Source of the DNA: Candidatus Bathyarchaeota archaeon
GTDB taxonomy: Archaea > Thermoproteota > Bathyarchaeia > Bathyarchaeales > Bathycorpusculaceae
Direction: 5' to 3'
DNA: 64,000 nt
NCBI GenBank assembly: GCA_026014665.1
Contig: JAOZHX010000022.1
Coordinates: forward strand, 1-64,000
A model generated the notes under the pieces. The model saw only the letters and a list, made by a program, of their open reading frames with translations, searched no databases and was not told the DNA's origin. The position numbers and the translations under genes were made by a program. Positions 38,504 through 49,300 of this stretch are shown here, piece by piece. Every line of letters starts with the position of its first letter. Positions within the stretch are counted from its first letter, which is position 1.

Positions 38504-38869
38504 ATGGGCAAAAAAGCTTTTGCTGAAACAACACTTGCTGCTTCCCCAAGCGAAGTTTCAAACGCTCTTGTATCAATGATGTGGGCATCAAGAATTACAG
38601 TTACTGGCCAGACGATTGAAGAGCAACCTCTCAGGATTACACTCTATGGCGAAAATAAAGCCAGTTTCCGTTCATGGGGAGAATTTATTAGAATTACGAT
38701 AGTAGCTGTTGGAAATGAAAGTAGAGTTCAAGCCCAATCTGAATCGAAGTTGCCAACAACGATTTTTGACTACGGGCAAAATAAAGAAAACTTGCTCTTG
38801 CTATTCAATCAACTCATCATGAAATTTAGAGGAACTTCACCGTTAACAATTGAAGAAAAAATCTTCTAG
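38504..38869 (+). CDS. Hypothetical protein
   Basis: 121-aa intergenic ORF with good codon texture. Confidence 0.65.
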   Translation: MGKKAFAETTLAASPSEVSNALVSMMWASRITVTGQTIEEQPLRITLYGENKASFRSWGEFIRITIVAVGNESRVQAQSESKLPTTIFDYGQNKENLLLLFNQLIMKFRGTSPLTIEEKIF

Positions 38870-38901
38870 AAACAGCAGATTTTTAATCGCCATCAACACA
38901 T

Positions 38902-40299
38902 CTACGAAAACTTAATATCCTCACACGTCGAAGTATTGGCCTTCCATGAATTTCTGCTTGCGTAAAGGAGCCCTGATAAAACAAGCACAAAGCCAATCAA
39001 CTGCAGAACCATCAGGGGGCTGCTTGGGCTGGTTGGGTTGTCTACATGAAAAGAATAACCTATGTCAACGTCTGGTTGGACACGAAAAATCAGAAATGAG
39101 GCGCTTGCAAGGTCACGTGCAGTATCCATGTTAGCAATCAGCGAAGCCATAACCAACGCAACCCCTGCTAAACCCACAGTTAAAAGGACCACTTCTTTGG
39201 TTTTAGATGCTTGTTTTGCTGCCTTTATGAGAACCCCGCTCTTTGTTGCCAAAGAACCAGCTAAGAAGCCGAAGAAGGGCAAGGATTGGTAGGCGTATTT
39301 GATGGCGCTTGTGTAGGGCGCTTTCAGGTTCAAAGTCACCGCCAAATAGGTTACTAAACCTAAAACAACCAAAACCGTGACCAAGCAAACCAAATCCGCA
39401 ACCAGCCACCGCTTAGAGAACCGTTTCCAAAAAACCATCCCAACGGCAACCGCGAACAAAGCAGCAGCAACAAAAAACAACCCCAACCCATAATATACTA
39501 AAAAGTTAGGAATAAAAGTGGGCGAAGCAACGACTTCTGGAAAATTCAGGTCCATAAAATCGTTGTGCTGCACCAAATAGAGCAGTTCTTTTCCGTTGAT
39601 GACTTGGTACCACAGCAACGTCGAGCCAACCGCTGGTAAACTAAAAGCGCCCACCTGAGCGAGGATACGTTTTAGGTTTTTGGGGCGCTGGTAGAGGTAG
39701 AGGAGCAACAGCGGAACTAACATGAAAACAGCAAACAATTTGGTTAGGAGCGCTAAGGCAAAGAATATGCCTGAAACACCCGCAAGCTTCACTGAATCCC
39801 TGCGAATCGCCAGTATTCCAAAGTACAAGAAAATTAAACTTAAAAACAAACATTGCGTATCGATGAGAAAACTGCGGGACAAGATGAGCTGCCAAGGAGC
39901 CAAAGCAAAAAAAGCCGCAGCAAAAACACCAGTTGATTTGCTATATAACTCCTTACCGACCAAGTACACCATGACGATGCAAGCTAACCCAAACGCCGAT
40001 ATGAGGGCAACACCGTTCTGGATGGTTACACCAACGACATACAAGAATACGGCTGCAGTATAAAACCCCAGGGGCGGCTCGTTGAAAAGGTTGCCCCACG
40101 CATTATAGTATGGATAACCCCAACGTAGTACACCCTGAGTGGTGGCGAATTCCAAATCTGTGTCGAGCGTTTGAAACGGACCTAACGCAGCCAAAACAAG
40201 GGCAGCACCGATTAAGATGACTAAGAGAGGATAAAATTGGTTAGGCAACCGAAGAATCCTACGCTTATCCAACATACAACCCAATTGCAATCCAGCCAA
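38902..40299 (-). CDS. Glycosyltransferase family 39-like membrane protein (PMT/ArnT type)
   Basis: DTDLEFATTQGVLRWGYPYYNAWGNLFNEPPLGFY and many TM segments. Confidence 0.8.
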   Translation of the reverse strand: MAGLQLGCMLDKRRILRLPNQFYPLLVILIGAALVLAALGPFQTLDTDLEFATTQGVLRWGYPYYNAWGNLFNEPPLGFYTAAVFLYVVGVTIQNGVALISAFGLACIVMVYLVGKELYSKSTGVFAAAFFALAPWQLILSRSFLIDTQCLFLSLIFLYFGILAIRRDSVKLAGVSGIFFALALLTKLFAVFMLVPLLLLYLYQRPKNLKRILAQVGAFSLPAVGSTLLWYQVINGKELLYLVQHNDFMDLNFPEVVASPTFIPNFLVYYGLGLFFVAAALFAVAVGMVFWKRFSKRWLVADLVCLVTVLVVLGLVTYLAVTLNLKAPYTSAIKYAYQSLPFFGFLAGSLATKSGVLIKAAKQASKTKEVVLLTVGLAGVALVMASLIANMDTARDLASASFLIFRVQPDVDIGYSFHVDNPTSPSSPLMVLQLIGFVLVLSGLLYASRNSWKANTSTCEDIKFS

Positions 40300-40435
40300 C
40301 TCACCATCTTATAGGAAAGCTAAAAAATAAAACCTTTCAGCTGCCCTCACCAGATTTTGAGCCAAGCCCGCTGGTTAAAGCGGTACACATCAATTTCCTG
40401 TTGAAAACAAAGAAAAAAAATGGAAAAATCGACCC

Positions 40436-41092
40436 TTAAACAGGAATAGGAGGAGGGGGACCCGCTCCAGAAACAGGCTGCTCAATGGGTCGCTTGATTT
40501 GGAAAAACGCCACAGTCATCAACAGCGCAGCTATCCACATAAGCACTAACCCTATAACGACCACCGCTAAGAGTGCGCCTATAAGCATTAATATCCCTGC
40601 GGTGGAGAAGAGATGTACCCCTGAGCTAGAAGACAAACGTTTCATCGACCGCCAAAAGAAAACAGACGCAATGATAGCAAACACCCAAACAACCGCAATA
40701 ATAGTGAGTATCGTTCCGAAATAAGGCGCTAAATCAGCAGGATTAAAATTGGTGTTAGGAGTCATGCCGGGAATCGCTGCCCAGTCACCGTTAAAACCTG
40801 GATAAATTACGGATACGATGCCTGTGAAGAAATTCGTGTATAAAAACAGATAAACCATATATCCGATTGCTGCGCCGACACCGATCACTATCATAATAAA
40901 GGATGCTAGACCATTATTGAATACGCTACGTTCCCGATAAAAATCACCCAACCCATGAAGAGCAATGAGCACAAGTATTATGCCCACAAAGTTCACAACT
41001 ACGGAGTAAGATTGTACCAGAAAAGCCAAGGTTCCGATTATTAGGAGAATTCCACCTATGCCGCCTAAGTTCTTGCTTGATTCAAGAGTCAT
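40436..41092 (-). CDS. DUF996-like membrane protein
   Basis: GGIGGILLIIGTLAFLVQSYSVVVNFVGIILVLIALHGLGDFYRERSVFNN. Confidence 0.75.
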   Translation of the reverse strand: MTLESSKNLGGIGGILLIIGTLAFLVQSYSVVVNFVGIILVLIALHGLGDFYRERSVFNNGLASFIMIVIGVGAAIGYMVYLFLYTNFFTGIVSVIYPGFNGDWAAIPGMTPNTNFNPADLAPYFGTILTIIAVVWVFAIIASVFFWRSMKRLSSSSGVHLFSTAGILMLIGALLAVVVIGLVLMWIAALLMTVAFFQIKRPIEQPVSGAGPPPPIPV

Positions 41093-41198
41093 TTAAATTC
41101 CTCTAAAAGAGGTCAGATAAATTGGGAATAAAAGCTTTTTGTGCCTGAAAAATCGCGTAGCAAGCGCTAAAAAGGGAGGGCGGTATTAAAACAAAAAA

Positions 41199-41531
41199 TT
41201 ATTCTGATTTTGTTTTTATTCTGCCCAACCGACCTTGAAGTACATTGAAATATGTTTCCAAGTAGATTTTACCGCTTTCTGTAATGGAGTACACTTTTCT
41301 CGCACGCCCATCTTTGCGCTGTCTTTTGCTCTCGACAAATCCCTTAACTGCTAAATTGTTGAGTGCGGGATAGAGCGCTCCATGCCTCAGTTTCACGTTA
41401 AAATCTAATTCAACCTGTTTTTTTATCTGGTAGCCCCATGTGGGCTGCGCTTGGATAATACGGAGTAACTGGATGTCCAGCAGGTTTCTGATTATGTGTT
41501 GTACAATTTCTTTTTCGTAGGTTTCAGACAT
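41199..41531 (-). CDS. PadR-family transcriptional regulator
   Basis: LLRIIQAQPTWGYQIKKQVELDFNVKLRHGALYPALNNLAVKGFVESK. Confidence 0.88.
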   Translation of the reverse strand: MSETYEKEIVQHIIRNLLDIQLLRIIQAQPTWGYQIKKQVELDFNVKLRHGALYPALNNLAVKGFVESKRQRKDGRARKVYSITESGKIYLETYFNVLQGRLGRIKTKSE

Positions 41532-41771
41532 GGCTTGCTTCCTTTTTGGTCTTGCTTGTTTATGGTTTGATGTTTAGATTTATTTAAGTTATGTTGAAGT
41601 TTCCCGATTGGATTATTCTAGGTATGTTTTGGTATGCTTGAGGTATGTGTGAGGGTTTATATGGATGTCTATTGTTACTAAATTCTCAAGATATGTCCGA
41701 ACAAGGACATATTGTATACGTGTCTAACAGAAAAACTGTTCAACAAAAAAACAAAAGGAGAAAAAACAGAA

Positions 41772-42179
41772 ATGTTGAAAAACGCAAACTCAAAAGAAGT
41801 TTCAACAAAACTAATGAAAGGTCTCCTAGACCTGATTATCCTGCAATTCCTAAGCACCGAACCCATGCATGGCTACGAGATAATCACAAAGATCCGCAAA
41901 AACTTCGGGGTATACTTCGGTCCTAGCACAATCTATCCGCTACTTAGTACACTTGAGAATAAGGGCTATGTTGACAGTGAATGGAACATGAATTACGAAC
42001 GCCCCAGAAAAGTATATAAGCTAACTAGTAAGGGTCAAAGCATGCTGAACTTCACCGAGGAATCCCTTAACTTAATCTGCAGAAAGATCACCACAAATTC
42101 AACATTAAGCACAGGAATCCAAAACGACGCTTCAGTAGGCTTGATAACCACTAAAAGCAGAAGCACCATCACTGCTTAA
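41772..42179 (+). CDS. PadR-family transcriptional regulator
   Basis: LLDLIILQFLSTEPMHGYEIITKIRKNFGVYFGPSTIYPLLSTLENKGYVDSEW; ATG at 41772. Confidence 0.9.
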   Translation: MLKNANSKEVSTKLMKGLLDLIILQFLSTEPMHGYEIITKIRKNFGVYFGPSTIYPLLSTLENKGYVDSEWNMNYERPRKVYKLTSKGQSMLNFTEESLNLICRKITTNSTLSTGIQNDASVGLITTKSRSTITA

Positions 42180-42320
42180 TGGCTCCGATAAACGCACGTT
42201 TCATTTGGCTTTGATATTTTCTGAACCTGACTTAAGCAGTTGGGCATCAATCAGGGCATGCCCGACAACAAGGTAAACCCTGTTTTAAATACCTCCCTTA
42301 GTATCTATACTATACCTTAA

Positions 42321-44030
42321 GTGGCTGGTGGAGAATTGGCACAAGCAAACAACGGCATCGACAAAGACCTAAGCAGCCATATACTAGGGTTCTGTAACCA
42401 TGTTGTAGGTCAATCTAAAGTAACCGCCGTAGCGCTGATGGACAATTATCCTGGGAAATCCTCAAACGGAAAAATATACGAGGTAATGTGCATTGCCGCC
42501 GATTTTAAGCCTAGAATGATGAGTTATCTACGGACATTTAATGAAAAAAGACTGTTTGTTTTTATAGTGGACAGATGGATTTTTGAACGAGATATCGAAC
42601 GCGGCTTTTTAGGGGAGGCTTTTGCAGGCAAACTAATCTTTCCATACTTAGCTTTTTGCGGAAACAACTACTTGCAAGACAAAGAGGTAGCGTTAAAGAA
42701 GCGTTTGATTTCGGAGCTGCTGGAAAATTTAGTGTTAAGTTTTCCTGAGCTTGCGCACCACATTCAGATTAAACCTCAGTACTTTCTCTACGAAGTATTT
42801 TCTAACCGTATACGAGCTTTTCCACTATTAGCTTACGACTTGACTAATTTATCAAGTTGTCTAATACAGAATGAAGCCAAAGCGCTCAGCAGTTATATTG
42901 AAGCCTTAAACCAACTCTCGGCAGAAGGAAAAATTACTTTCTCAGAACAGACTGTAACAATTTCCAAAAAGTTCATAATGAGTTGTCAGGATGTACGTAT
43001 TAGACTTTTAAATTTAGCAAAAAATGCACCACGAACTGTGTTTTCCTCGCTTTTTGGAGTTATGCCTCAGTTAATGAACATCGTATCTCAGAATATTGAA
43101 GTTTTTTTGAGAACACAGAAAATTAATTGGCTTCAGCCATCACCGATTTGCAGATTTGTTGATCCTCAGAAATACGTTTTTTTCCCCACTTCTGCCGGGT
43201 GGGTCTCTTTAGCTGATAAAATTGATGTTAGAGCTTTTGCACGTAACTTGCTTATGAATGGTCGAAACGTAGACATTGCCGTTGAACCTGTCGGTGGCAT
43301 GCTTAATGATGTCTATCTTATCCGAGCATGCAATGAGGAGGGTGAAACGAAGGTTTTGGCTAAACGGTTTAAGGATTGGTCAGGGTTTAAATGGTTTCCA
43401 CTCACCCTTTGGTCTTTTGGTGCACGCTCGTTTGCTGTAACAGGTCAACCACGACTTGCAAAGGAATGCGCAATTAGCGAATATTTGTTAAGTGAAGGAT
43501 TCAAGGTACCCAGGATTTTACATGTAAGCAATGCTGAGCGGTTAATTTTCATGGAATACATAGATGGCGAGAACCTCAGCCAAGCCATCAAACGCATTGC
43601 TACATCAACCAATGAAGACATATATAGAAAAGAACTTGCAAAAATAAGGAACACTGGAGAAATCCTTGCCAAAGTACATTCACGCAACATCTCATTAGGG
43701 GACACTAAACCCGATAACGTCCTTATCAAAGAGGATGGAACCATATACCTTATCGATTTTGAGCAGGCATCTCGAAACGGCGACAAAGCATGGGATATAG
43801 CAGTCTTTCTCTATTACTCTGGTCATTATCTGCAACCGTTTGAGAGCAACGGTAAAGCCGAAGCAATCGCCAAAGCTTTCATAGAAGGGTACCTAAATGG
43901 AGGCGGAAACTTGGAAGATGTGAAGTTAGCGGGCATGCCAAAGTATACGCGAGTGTTTAGCATTTTTACGATGCCAGCGATTATCAAGGCAATTTCCGAT
44001 ACATGCAAAAAAGCAGCATTACCAAAGTGA
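42321..44030 (+). CDS. Bud32/RIO-like serine/threonine or small-molecule kinase with long N-terminal domain
   Basis: VLAKRFKDW; ISLGDTKPDNVLIKEDGTIYLIDFEQAS kinase loop. Confidence 0.8.
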   Translation: MAGGELAQANNGIDKDLSSHILGFCNHVVGQSKVTAVALMDNYPGKSSNGKIYEVMCIAADFKPRMMSYLRTFNEKRLFVFIVDRWIFERDIERGFLGEAFAGKLIFPYLAFCGNNYLQDKEVALKKRLISELLENLVLSFPELAHHIQIKPQYFLYEVFSNRIRAFPLLAYDLTNLSSCLIQNEAKALSSYIEALNQLSAEGKITFSEQTVTISKKFIMSCQDVRIRLLNLAKNAPRTVFSSLFGVMPQLMNIVSQNIEVFLRTQKINWLQPSPICRFVDPQKYVFFPTSAGWVSLADKIDVRAFARNLLMNGRNVDIAVEPVGGMLNDVYLIRACNEEGETKVLAKRFKDWSGFKWFPLTLWSFGARSFAVTGQPRLAKECAISEYLLSEGFKVPRILHVSNAERLIFMEYIDGENLSQAIKRIATSTNEDIYRKELAKIRNTGEILAKVHSRNISLGDTKPDNVLIKEDGTIYLIDFEQASRNGDKAWDIAVFLYYSGHYLQPFESNGKAEAIAKAFIEGYLNGGGNLEDVKLAGMPKYTRVFSIFTMPAIIKAISDTCKKAALPK

Positions 44031-44036
44031 ATCGTT

Positions 44037-45380
44037 ATGGTAGCAAATAAAACAAAAGTAACCTTCTATGGAGGAGTTAACGAAATAGGAGGAAACAAAA
44101 TCCTGCTCCAAGATGAGAGCACCAAAATTTTTCTCGATTTCGGCATGTCTTTTACAGCTAAAAAACAGTTTTACTCGCCCCCATTTTTAGCACCTAAAAA
44201 TGAGCGAAGCCTCCAAGAGCTCGGAATTTTACCCAAGATTGAAGGCGTCTATAAATTTGAACAAACCTCACCCGATGTAAGCGCAGTGTTTCTTTCGCAT
44301 GGGCACCTGGACCATTCGGCTTATTTGTCATTCATTAAACGGGAAATCCCTGTTTACTGCGGCGAAACCACCCAAACGATTTTGCGTACGCTTAGTGGCA
44401 TAAGAAGGGCTGATCTTGAGTTCAACGTTTCAGACATAAACTTTCATTCTTTTCGTACGGGTGACCGAATAAAGGTTGACGACATAGTGATTGAACCCTT
44501 CCATGTTGACCACTCTGTTCCAGGCGCTTATGGATTTTTGGTCCACACATCTAATGGCACTGTTGTTTACACAGGTGATTTCCGAGATCACGGGGCTAAA
44601 CCTGAGATGTCTTGGGATTTCGTGGAAAAAGCTCGAGAAACAGAGCCTATTGCAGTAATAACTGAAGCTACCAACATGACGGGGGCAACTGTATCTAACG
44701 AAGTTGAAGTAGAGGCGAAACTTGACAAAATTACCTCGCAAGTTGAAGGCATCATGTTGGCTGAGTTTGGCTATTCTGATGTTGATCGTCTCAATACATT
44801 TTATAAAATCGCCAAGAAAAACAATCGATGCTTAGCTGTTTCACTAAAGCAAGCGTTGCTCATAGACGCATTAAGTCACGACAAGCATCTTTCCGTCCCT
44901 GCACTGGATGATGAGGGCTTGTTGATTTTTCGAAAGTCGAAGAAGCGTTATGAGCGGTGGGAAACCCAGCTTATTGAGCGGTTTGATGGCGGCAACAAGA
45001 TTTTTGATGTTTTCGAGGTTTCGAAGCAGCAGTGTAGAATGATTTTGGCTGTATCTTTTTACGATTTAGAGGAGTTGGTCTCGATTCAACCCGCTTCTGG
45101 GAGCTGTTATGTGCTGTCGGCGTCCGAGCCGTTTAATGAGGAGATGGAACTTGACTATGAACGTCTGGTTAATTGGCTTAGCCATTATGGTTTGCCTCAA
45201 TATCACGTGCACGTATCAGGTCACATGATGCCTTTGCAGCTAAAAGCAGCACTTAGAAGAATGGGTACAAAGAGGATTTTTCCCATCCACACCGACAATG
45301 CTGTTCTTTTCAAGAAGTTCATGGGTGATTCAGGCGGTGTAGTTTCGCTTGTAGAAAAAGGCGTCACATACGAACTATGA
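44037..45380 (+). CDS. RNase J-like MBL-fold / beta-CASP family hydrolase
   Basis: FLSHGHLDHSAYL, DHSVPGAYGFLV, YTGDFRDHG; C-terminal HVSGHMMP. Confidence 0.87.
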   Translation: MVANKTKVTFYGGVNEIGGNKILLQDESTKIFLDFGMSFTAKKQFYSPPFLAPKNERSLQELGILPKIEGVYKFEQTSPDVSAVFLSHGHLDHSAYLSFIKREIPVYCGETTQTILRTLSGIRRADLEFNVSDINFHSFRTGDRIKVDDIVIEPFHVDHSVPGAYGFLVHTSNGTVVYTGDFRDHGAKPEMSWDFVEKARETEPIAVITEATNMTGATVSNEVEVEAKLDKITSQVEGIMLAEFGYSDVDRLNTFYKIAKKNNRCLAVSLKQALLIDALSHDKHLSVPALDDEGLLIFRKSKKRYERWETQLIERFDGGNKIFDVFEVSKQQCRMILAVSFYDLEELVSIQPASGSCYVLSASEPFNEEMELDYERLVNWLSHYGLPQYHVHVSGHMMPLQLKAALRRMGTKRIFPIHTDNAVLFKKFMGDSGGVVSLVEKGVTYEL

Positions 45381-45441
45381 GTTGTTTTTGCTCGGCGAGT
45401 TGTTTATTTACCTTAAAAATATAGAATATTTGTTGATTTTT

Positions 45442-45714
45442 ATGAGCGATAAGGTGTTATTCTATAAGGGTTTGCATAAAGTCAAGGTTATGACTGAAAG
45501 CGAAGGGTATTGGATAGTGGAAGCCTTGGAGGACTTTGACGACTACATGGAAGGCGAAAGAGTAACAGTAAAAACTGGTGAACGCCGCATCGTCCAACCC
45601 AGCGACTTGCATCACAAAAAAGTGCTTTCACCGCCCATTCCCGAACACGTCTATGAAAGGGAACTTGAGAAAAAAGTTAAGCACATTGTTGAGGAAGCCG
45701 AGCGTCAAAAATAA
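45442..45714 (+). CDS. Hypothetical small basic protein
   Basis: MSDKVLFYKGLHKVKVMTESEGYWIVEALEDFDDYMEGERVTV; start at ATG 45442. Confidence 0.7.
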   Translation: MSDKVLFYKGLHKVKVMTESEGYWIVEALEDFDDYMEGERVTVKTGERRIVQPSDLHHKKVLSPPIPEHVYERELEKKVKHIVEEAERQK

Positions 45715-45835
45715 CCTTTCCCATAAATAAGAAAACTCTATTCTACCGAGTATACCAGTAAACTAAAAAATTTTCAGATGGTAGTCATCTGCTTATGAGA
45801 TGGATTAGACCTAAAATTCTGATGGCTTTGGAAAA

Positions 45836-46023
45836 ATTGAGAGCCTCAACATGCCGCCACATCCACACCATCAAGGCTTCAGCATAGAGCCATGTTGGGC
45901 ATGTGGTGTGGTTCTCTTGTGCCACACCATAACAAGTAAAGGGAAAACGCCCGAACCCAAAAAGCAAACGCCCCAACAAACCACCATGTGGCAACCATAA
46001 AACCGCCACACCCACATAAAAGA
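45836..46023 (-). repeat. Dispersed intergenic repeat, copy C
   Basis: Reverse complement ttttatgtgggtgtggcggtttt...ggtttgttggggcgtttgctttttgg...gatggtgtggatgtggcggcatgttgaggct matches copy B. Confidence 0.8.
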
Positions 46024-46120
46024 CAAAAGACATTTACATAACAATGCCAGCAAAACCCACCCTCCAAGAGAGGCTTAAACTGCTGTAAAGGAGGATAAGT
46101 TTCTCTAATCAAATCAGAAC

Positions 46121-46300
46121 TAACTATTCCTCGCCATACCCATGTTCAAGTCTACCATGCGTTTTCTTATATTGAAACTCATGGTCAACCTTTGAAGTGC
46201 CGAAGCGGTTTAGGTGCATCTGCAGGTCCGCTTGGCTAAAAAATATACAAGCGCAATACGGACACTTGAAGTGATTATTATTGTTGGCTGTTTGCGTCAA
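46121..46300 (-). CDS. Small C2H2-like zinc finger protein (59 aa, not in supplied track)
   Basis: MTQTANNNNHFKCPYCACIFFSQADLQMHLNRFGTSKVDHEFQYKKTHGRLEHGMARNS; TTG start; own translation. Confidence 0.6.
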
Positions 46301-46309
46301 ACTATAGCC

Positions 46310-49300
46310 TCAATGAATGTTTATGTAGATTTTTTTGCCGTCCAACTCAGATTCATGCCAATCCGCATCCACATCTCTGCGACTCTGGTGTAAATACACT
46401 TTTCGAGTACGAATCAAACCAGCCATCTCTTCAAGGTAAGGCTCTAAAAGCCCCATGCTTTCCACATCCAACTCGGCGATATGCGCAGAATCTAACACGT
46501 CTGTGGGCATGAACCCCAGCTCTTTACGTAATGCTTGCACACGCCTCGCCAAATCCCGCATAATTCCTTCACCCAGCAATCTATCATCACGTTGCCCACT
46601 CACAAAAACAACCACATCATCCTCTTGGCTGCTTACCCAATTTTCTCCGTCAACATATTCAGGTGTTTGCACAAAATAATCCACTGACTTAACGTTAGTT
46701 AACTCCAGCAGCAAACCCTCAAGGTTCTTGAGAGCATCCAAAGTCTTCTGCGGTGCAACCACAATGGCTTTACTTAACGGCCATCTGCGCTTGAGTTTAC
46801 CAACTTGTCGAGCTGCAAAAGAAACAGATACCGCTCTAAGCAGCAAATCGAAGTCTTCCTCAAGCTTCTTGTTGCGGACTTTTTCGTCAACTACAGGCCA
46901 ATATGCCAAATTTACCGTTTCTGGCAGATTGGATTCAAGCTGCCGATACACTTTCTGATACAATGCTTCACTAAGATAGGGCGTAACAGGATTAAACAGT
47001 AACGTCACAGTCTTCAACGCATGATGTAGCAGCGCATAGATGGTTTGGCGACGCTCAAAAGTTTGCGGGTCATCAGTCCAAAGTTCTTTGCGAATCATGG
47101 GCACATATAGCCGGCTGAGTGTTTCTATGACTAAATCTTCTAAAACTGCCACTGCACAGTTAAATTCGCAGCGTTCCAGCTTTTGAGTGTAATCTTCAAT
47201 CTTACCCTGCAGCTTAGAAAGCAGCCATAAATCAGCAGCTTCAAGCTTATCTGTGCTCAAAGCCCACTGCAAAGAATACTTCGCAGGCGAAAACTCGTCG
47301 AAAGTAGCGTTCTGCATGAAAAACCTGCTCAAATGATAAAGCGTTGACAACACCTGATAAGATCGTTTAGTAAGCTCCTGCAAATCAAAACTCATAAAAT
47401 CTACCGGTGAACACTTGCGCATCATGTAGAAACGACACAAATCTGCAGAATACTTCTCAAGCAACTTATTAGTCTCAATTATGTTGCCCAAGCTCTTGCT
47501 CATCTTTCTGCCTTTCGCATCCTGCGTCAACCCCTGAAACAAAAACGCCCTATACGGTGCAGCAGTCTTCCCAGTCAAGATAACGTATTCAAGCAGCAGC
47601 GAATTAGCCCAACCACGTGTTTGGTCAATGCCTTCAGTTAAAAACTCAGTGGGCACGAACTCCTTAAACTCAGCGTCACTAAAACGTGCATACGGCGAAG
47701 CACCACTGTTATGCCACGTATCCAAAACAAAATCTTCTCGACGCATTATTCCACCGCATCTTTCACACTTAAGCGTTATGCGGTCAACCCAAGGCTTATG
47801 CAACTCAAAATCCGCCGGAATCGGTTCCAAGGCATTCTCGAAGAGTTCTTTTTTGCTTGCGATAAAACGTTTGTTGCCACATTGCTCGCAAGTCCAAATG
47901 GGCAAAGGTGTACCCCAGATGCGTTCGCGACTGATGCACCATGGCTTGCCTTCTTTGAGGAAGGATAGAAAACGGTTCTTGGGTTCATCAAAGAAATATT
48001 GTACATTGTTGGCTGCTTCAAGCACTTTAGCGTTTATCTTGTCTGTTCGCAAAAAGTATTCTTTTCTTGCGAGCCAAACCAGCTTGTGATGACTTCGCCA
48101 GCACGTTGGGTACTCATGCCTAATCTTTGAAACCTTGACAAACGCGTTGCGACTGCGCAATTCCTCAACCACCAACATATCGGCATCCCTAGCAAACACA
48201 CCGGCAAAAACTCCAGCATCCTTGGTGAAATTGACTTCATCGTCAAAGGGCGCGTAAATTGGCACACCTCGGCGCTGAGCAGCCCAGAAGTCGTCTTCAC
48301 CATTGCCAGGAGACAAATGCACCACACCTGTCGCTGTGTTAACATCCACGAAGTCTTCGCCGATGACCTTATGCACGAGCGGATGTTTGGCTTCGTTTTC
48401 CGCTTGCTTTGGAATTATGTCTTTTAATGGGTAATCGTAGGCTGTTCCCTCTAGATTCTTGCCCGGCACAGATTCTATGATTTGATAACGGGTTATTTCC
48501 AGCTCAGCCATCACAGGTTCAACACGTTGCCTAACCATGATCCAGGTTTCATCGCCAACTTTGACTTTAACGTATTCAGCGTTGGGCTGCACTGCAAGCA
48601 TTGTGTCGGTGATGATGGTGAACGGCATGGTTGTCCAGACGAGGAAGAACTCGTTTTTTGTGTTGGCAACTTTGAATTTGAAGTAGAGCGATGGATCTTC
48701 GACTTCTTTGTAGCTGCCTTCGTAACCCACTTCGGCGCTGCTGAGGCTGGTTTGGCATCCGGGACAGTAAGCTACAACGTAATGTCCTTCTTCGAGTAGG
48801 TTTTGGTCCCAGGCTGCTTTGAGAATTTGCCATTCCCGTTCAATGTAGCTGTCCTTGTAGGTCCAGTACGCTTTCTCCTGATTAATGGCTATGCCGAGTT
48901 TGCTGTCGGCTTCAAGCCACATGGCATGGTAGCGCATGATGGCTTTTTTGCATTCTTCGATGAAGCGTTCCATGCCGAACTTTTCGATGGATTCGCGTTT
49001 GTTGCGTACGCCAAGGATTTTTTCGACTTCCAGTTCTACAGGTAAGCCTTGGCAGTCCCATCCTGCCCAAAACGGCATGTAGAAGCCTTGCATGGTTTTC
49101 CATCGGTATCTGATGTCTTTCATGATTCTTCCGCGTGCGTGTCCGATGTGGGGTATGCCGTTGAGAGTGGGGGGTCCTTCGACATAGCCTATGTTGGCTT
49201 TGGCGGTTTTTTGTGTTTGTTCTAGCTTTTGGCGGATTTTGTTTTTGCTCCAGAATTCTCTGATTTCTGCTTCGAGTTCCAGTGGCGTGTAGTTTGCCGG

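Noticed and set aside
45785-46112. Minus ORFs 45785-46033, 45871-46053, 45879-46112 as genes
   Set aside because: Three overlapping frames through repeat copy C; not independently supported.
47628-48089. 153-aa plus-strand ORF antisense to ileS, and 48912-49370 (-) 152-aa out-of-frame ORF
   Set aside because: Shadow ORFs of a strongly supported ileS gene; no recognisable domain.
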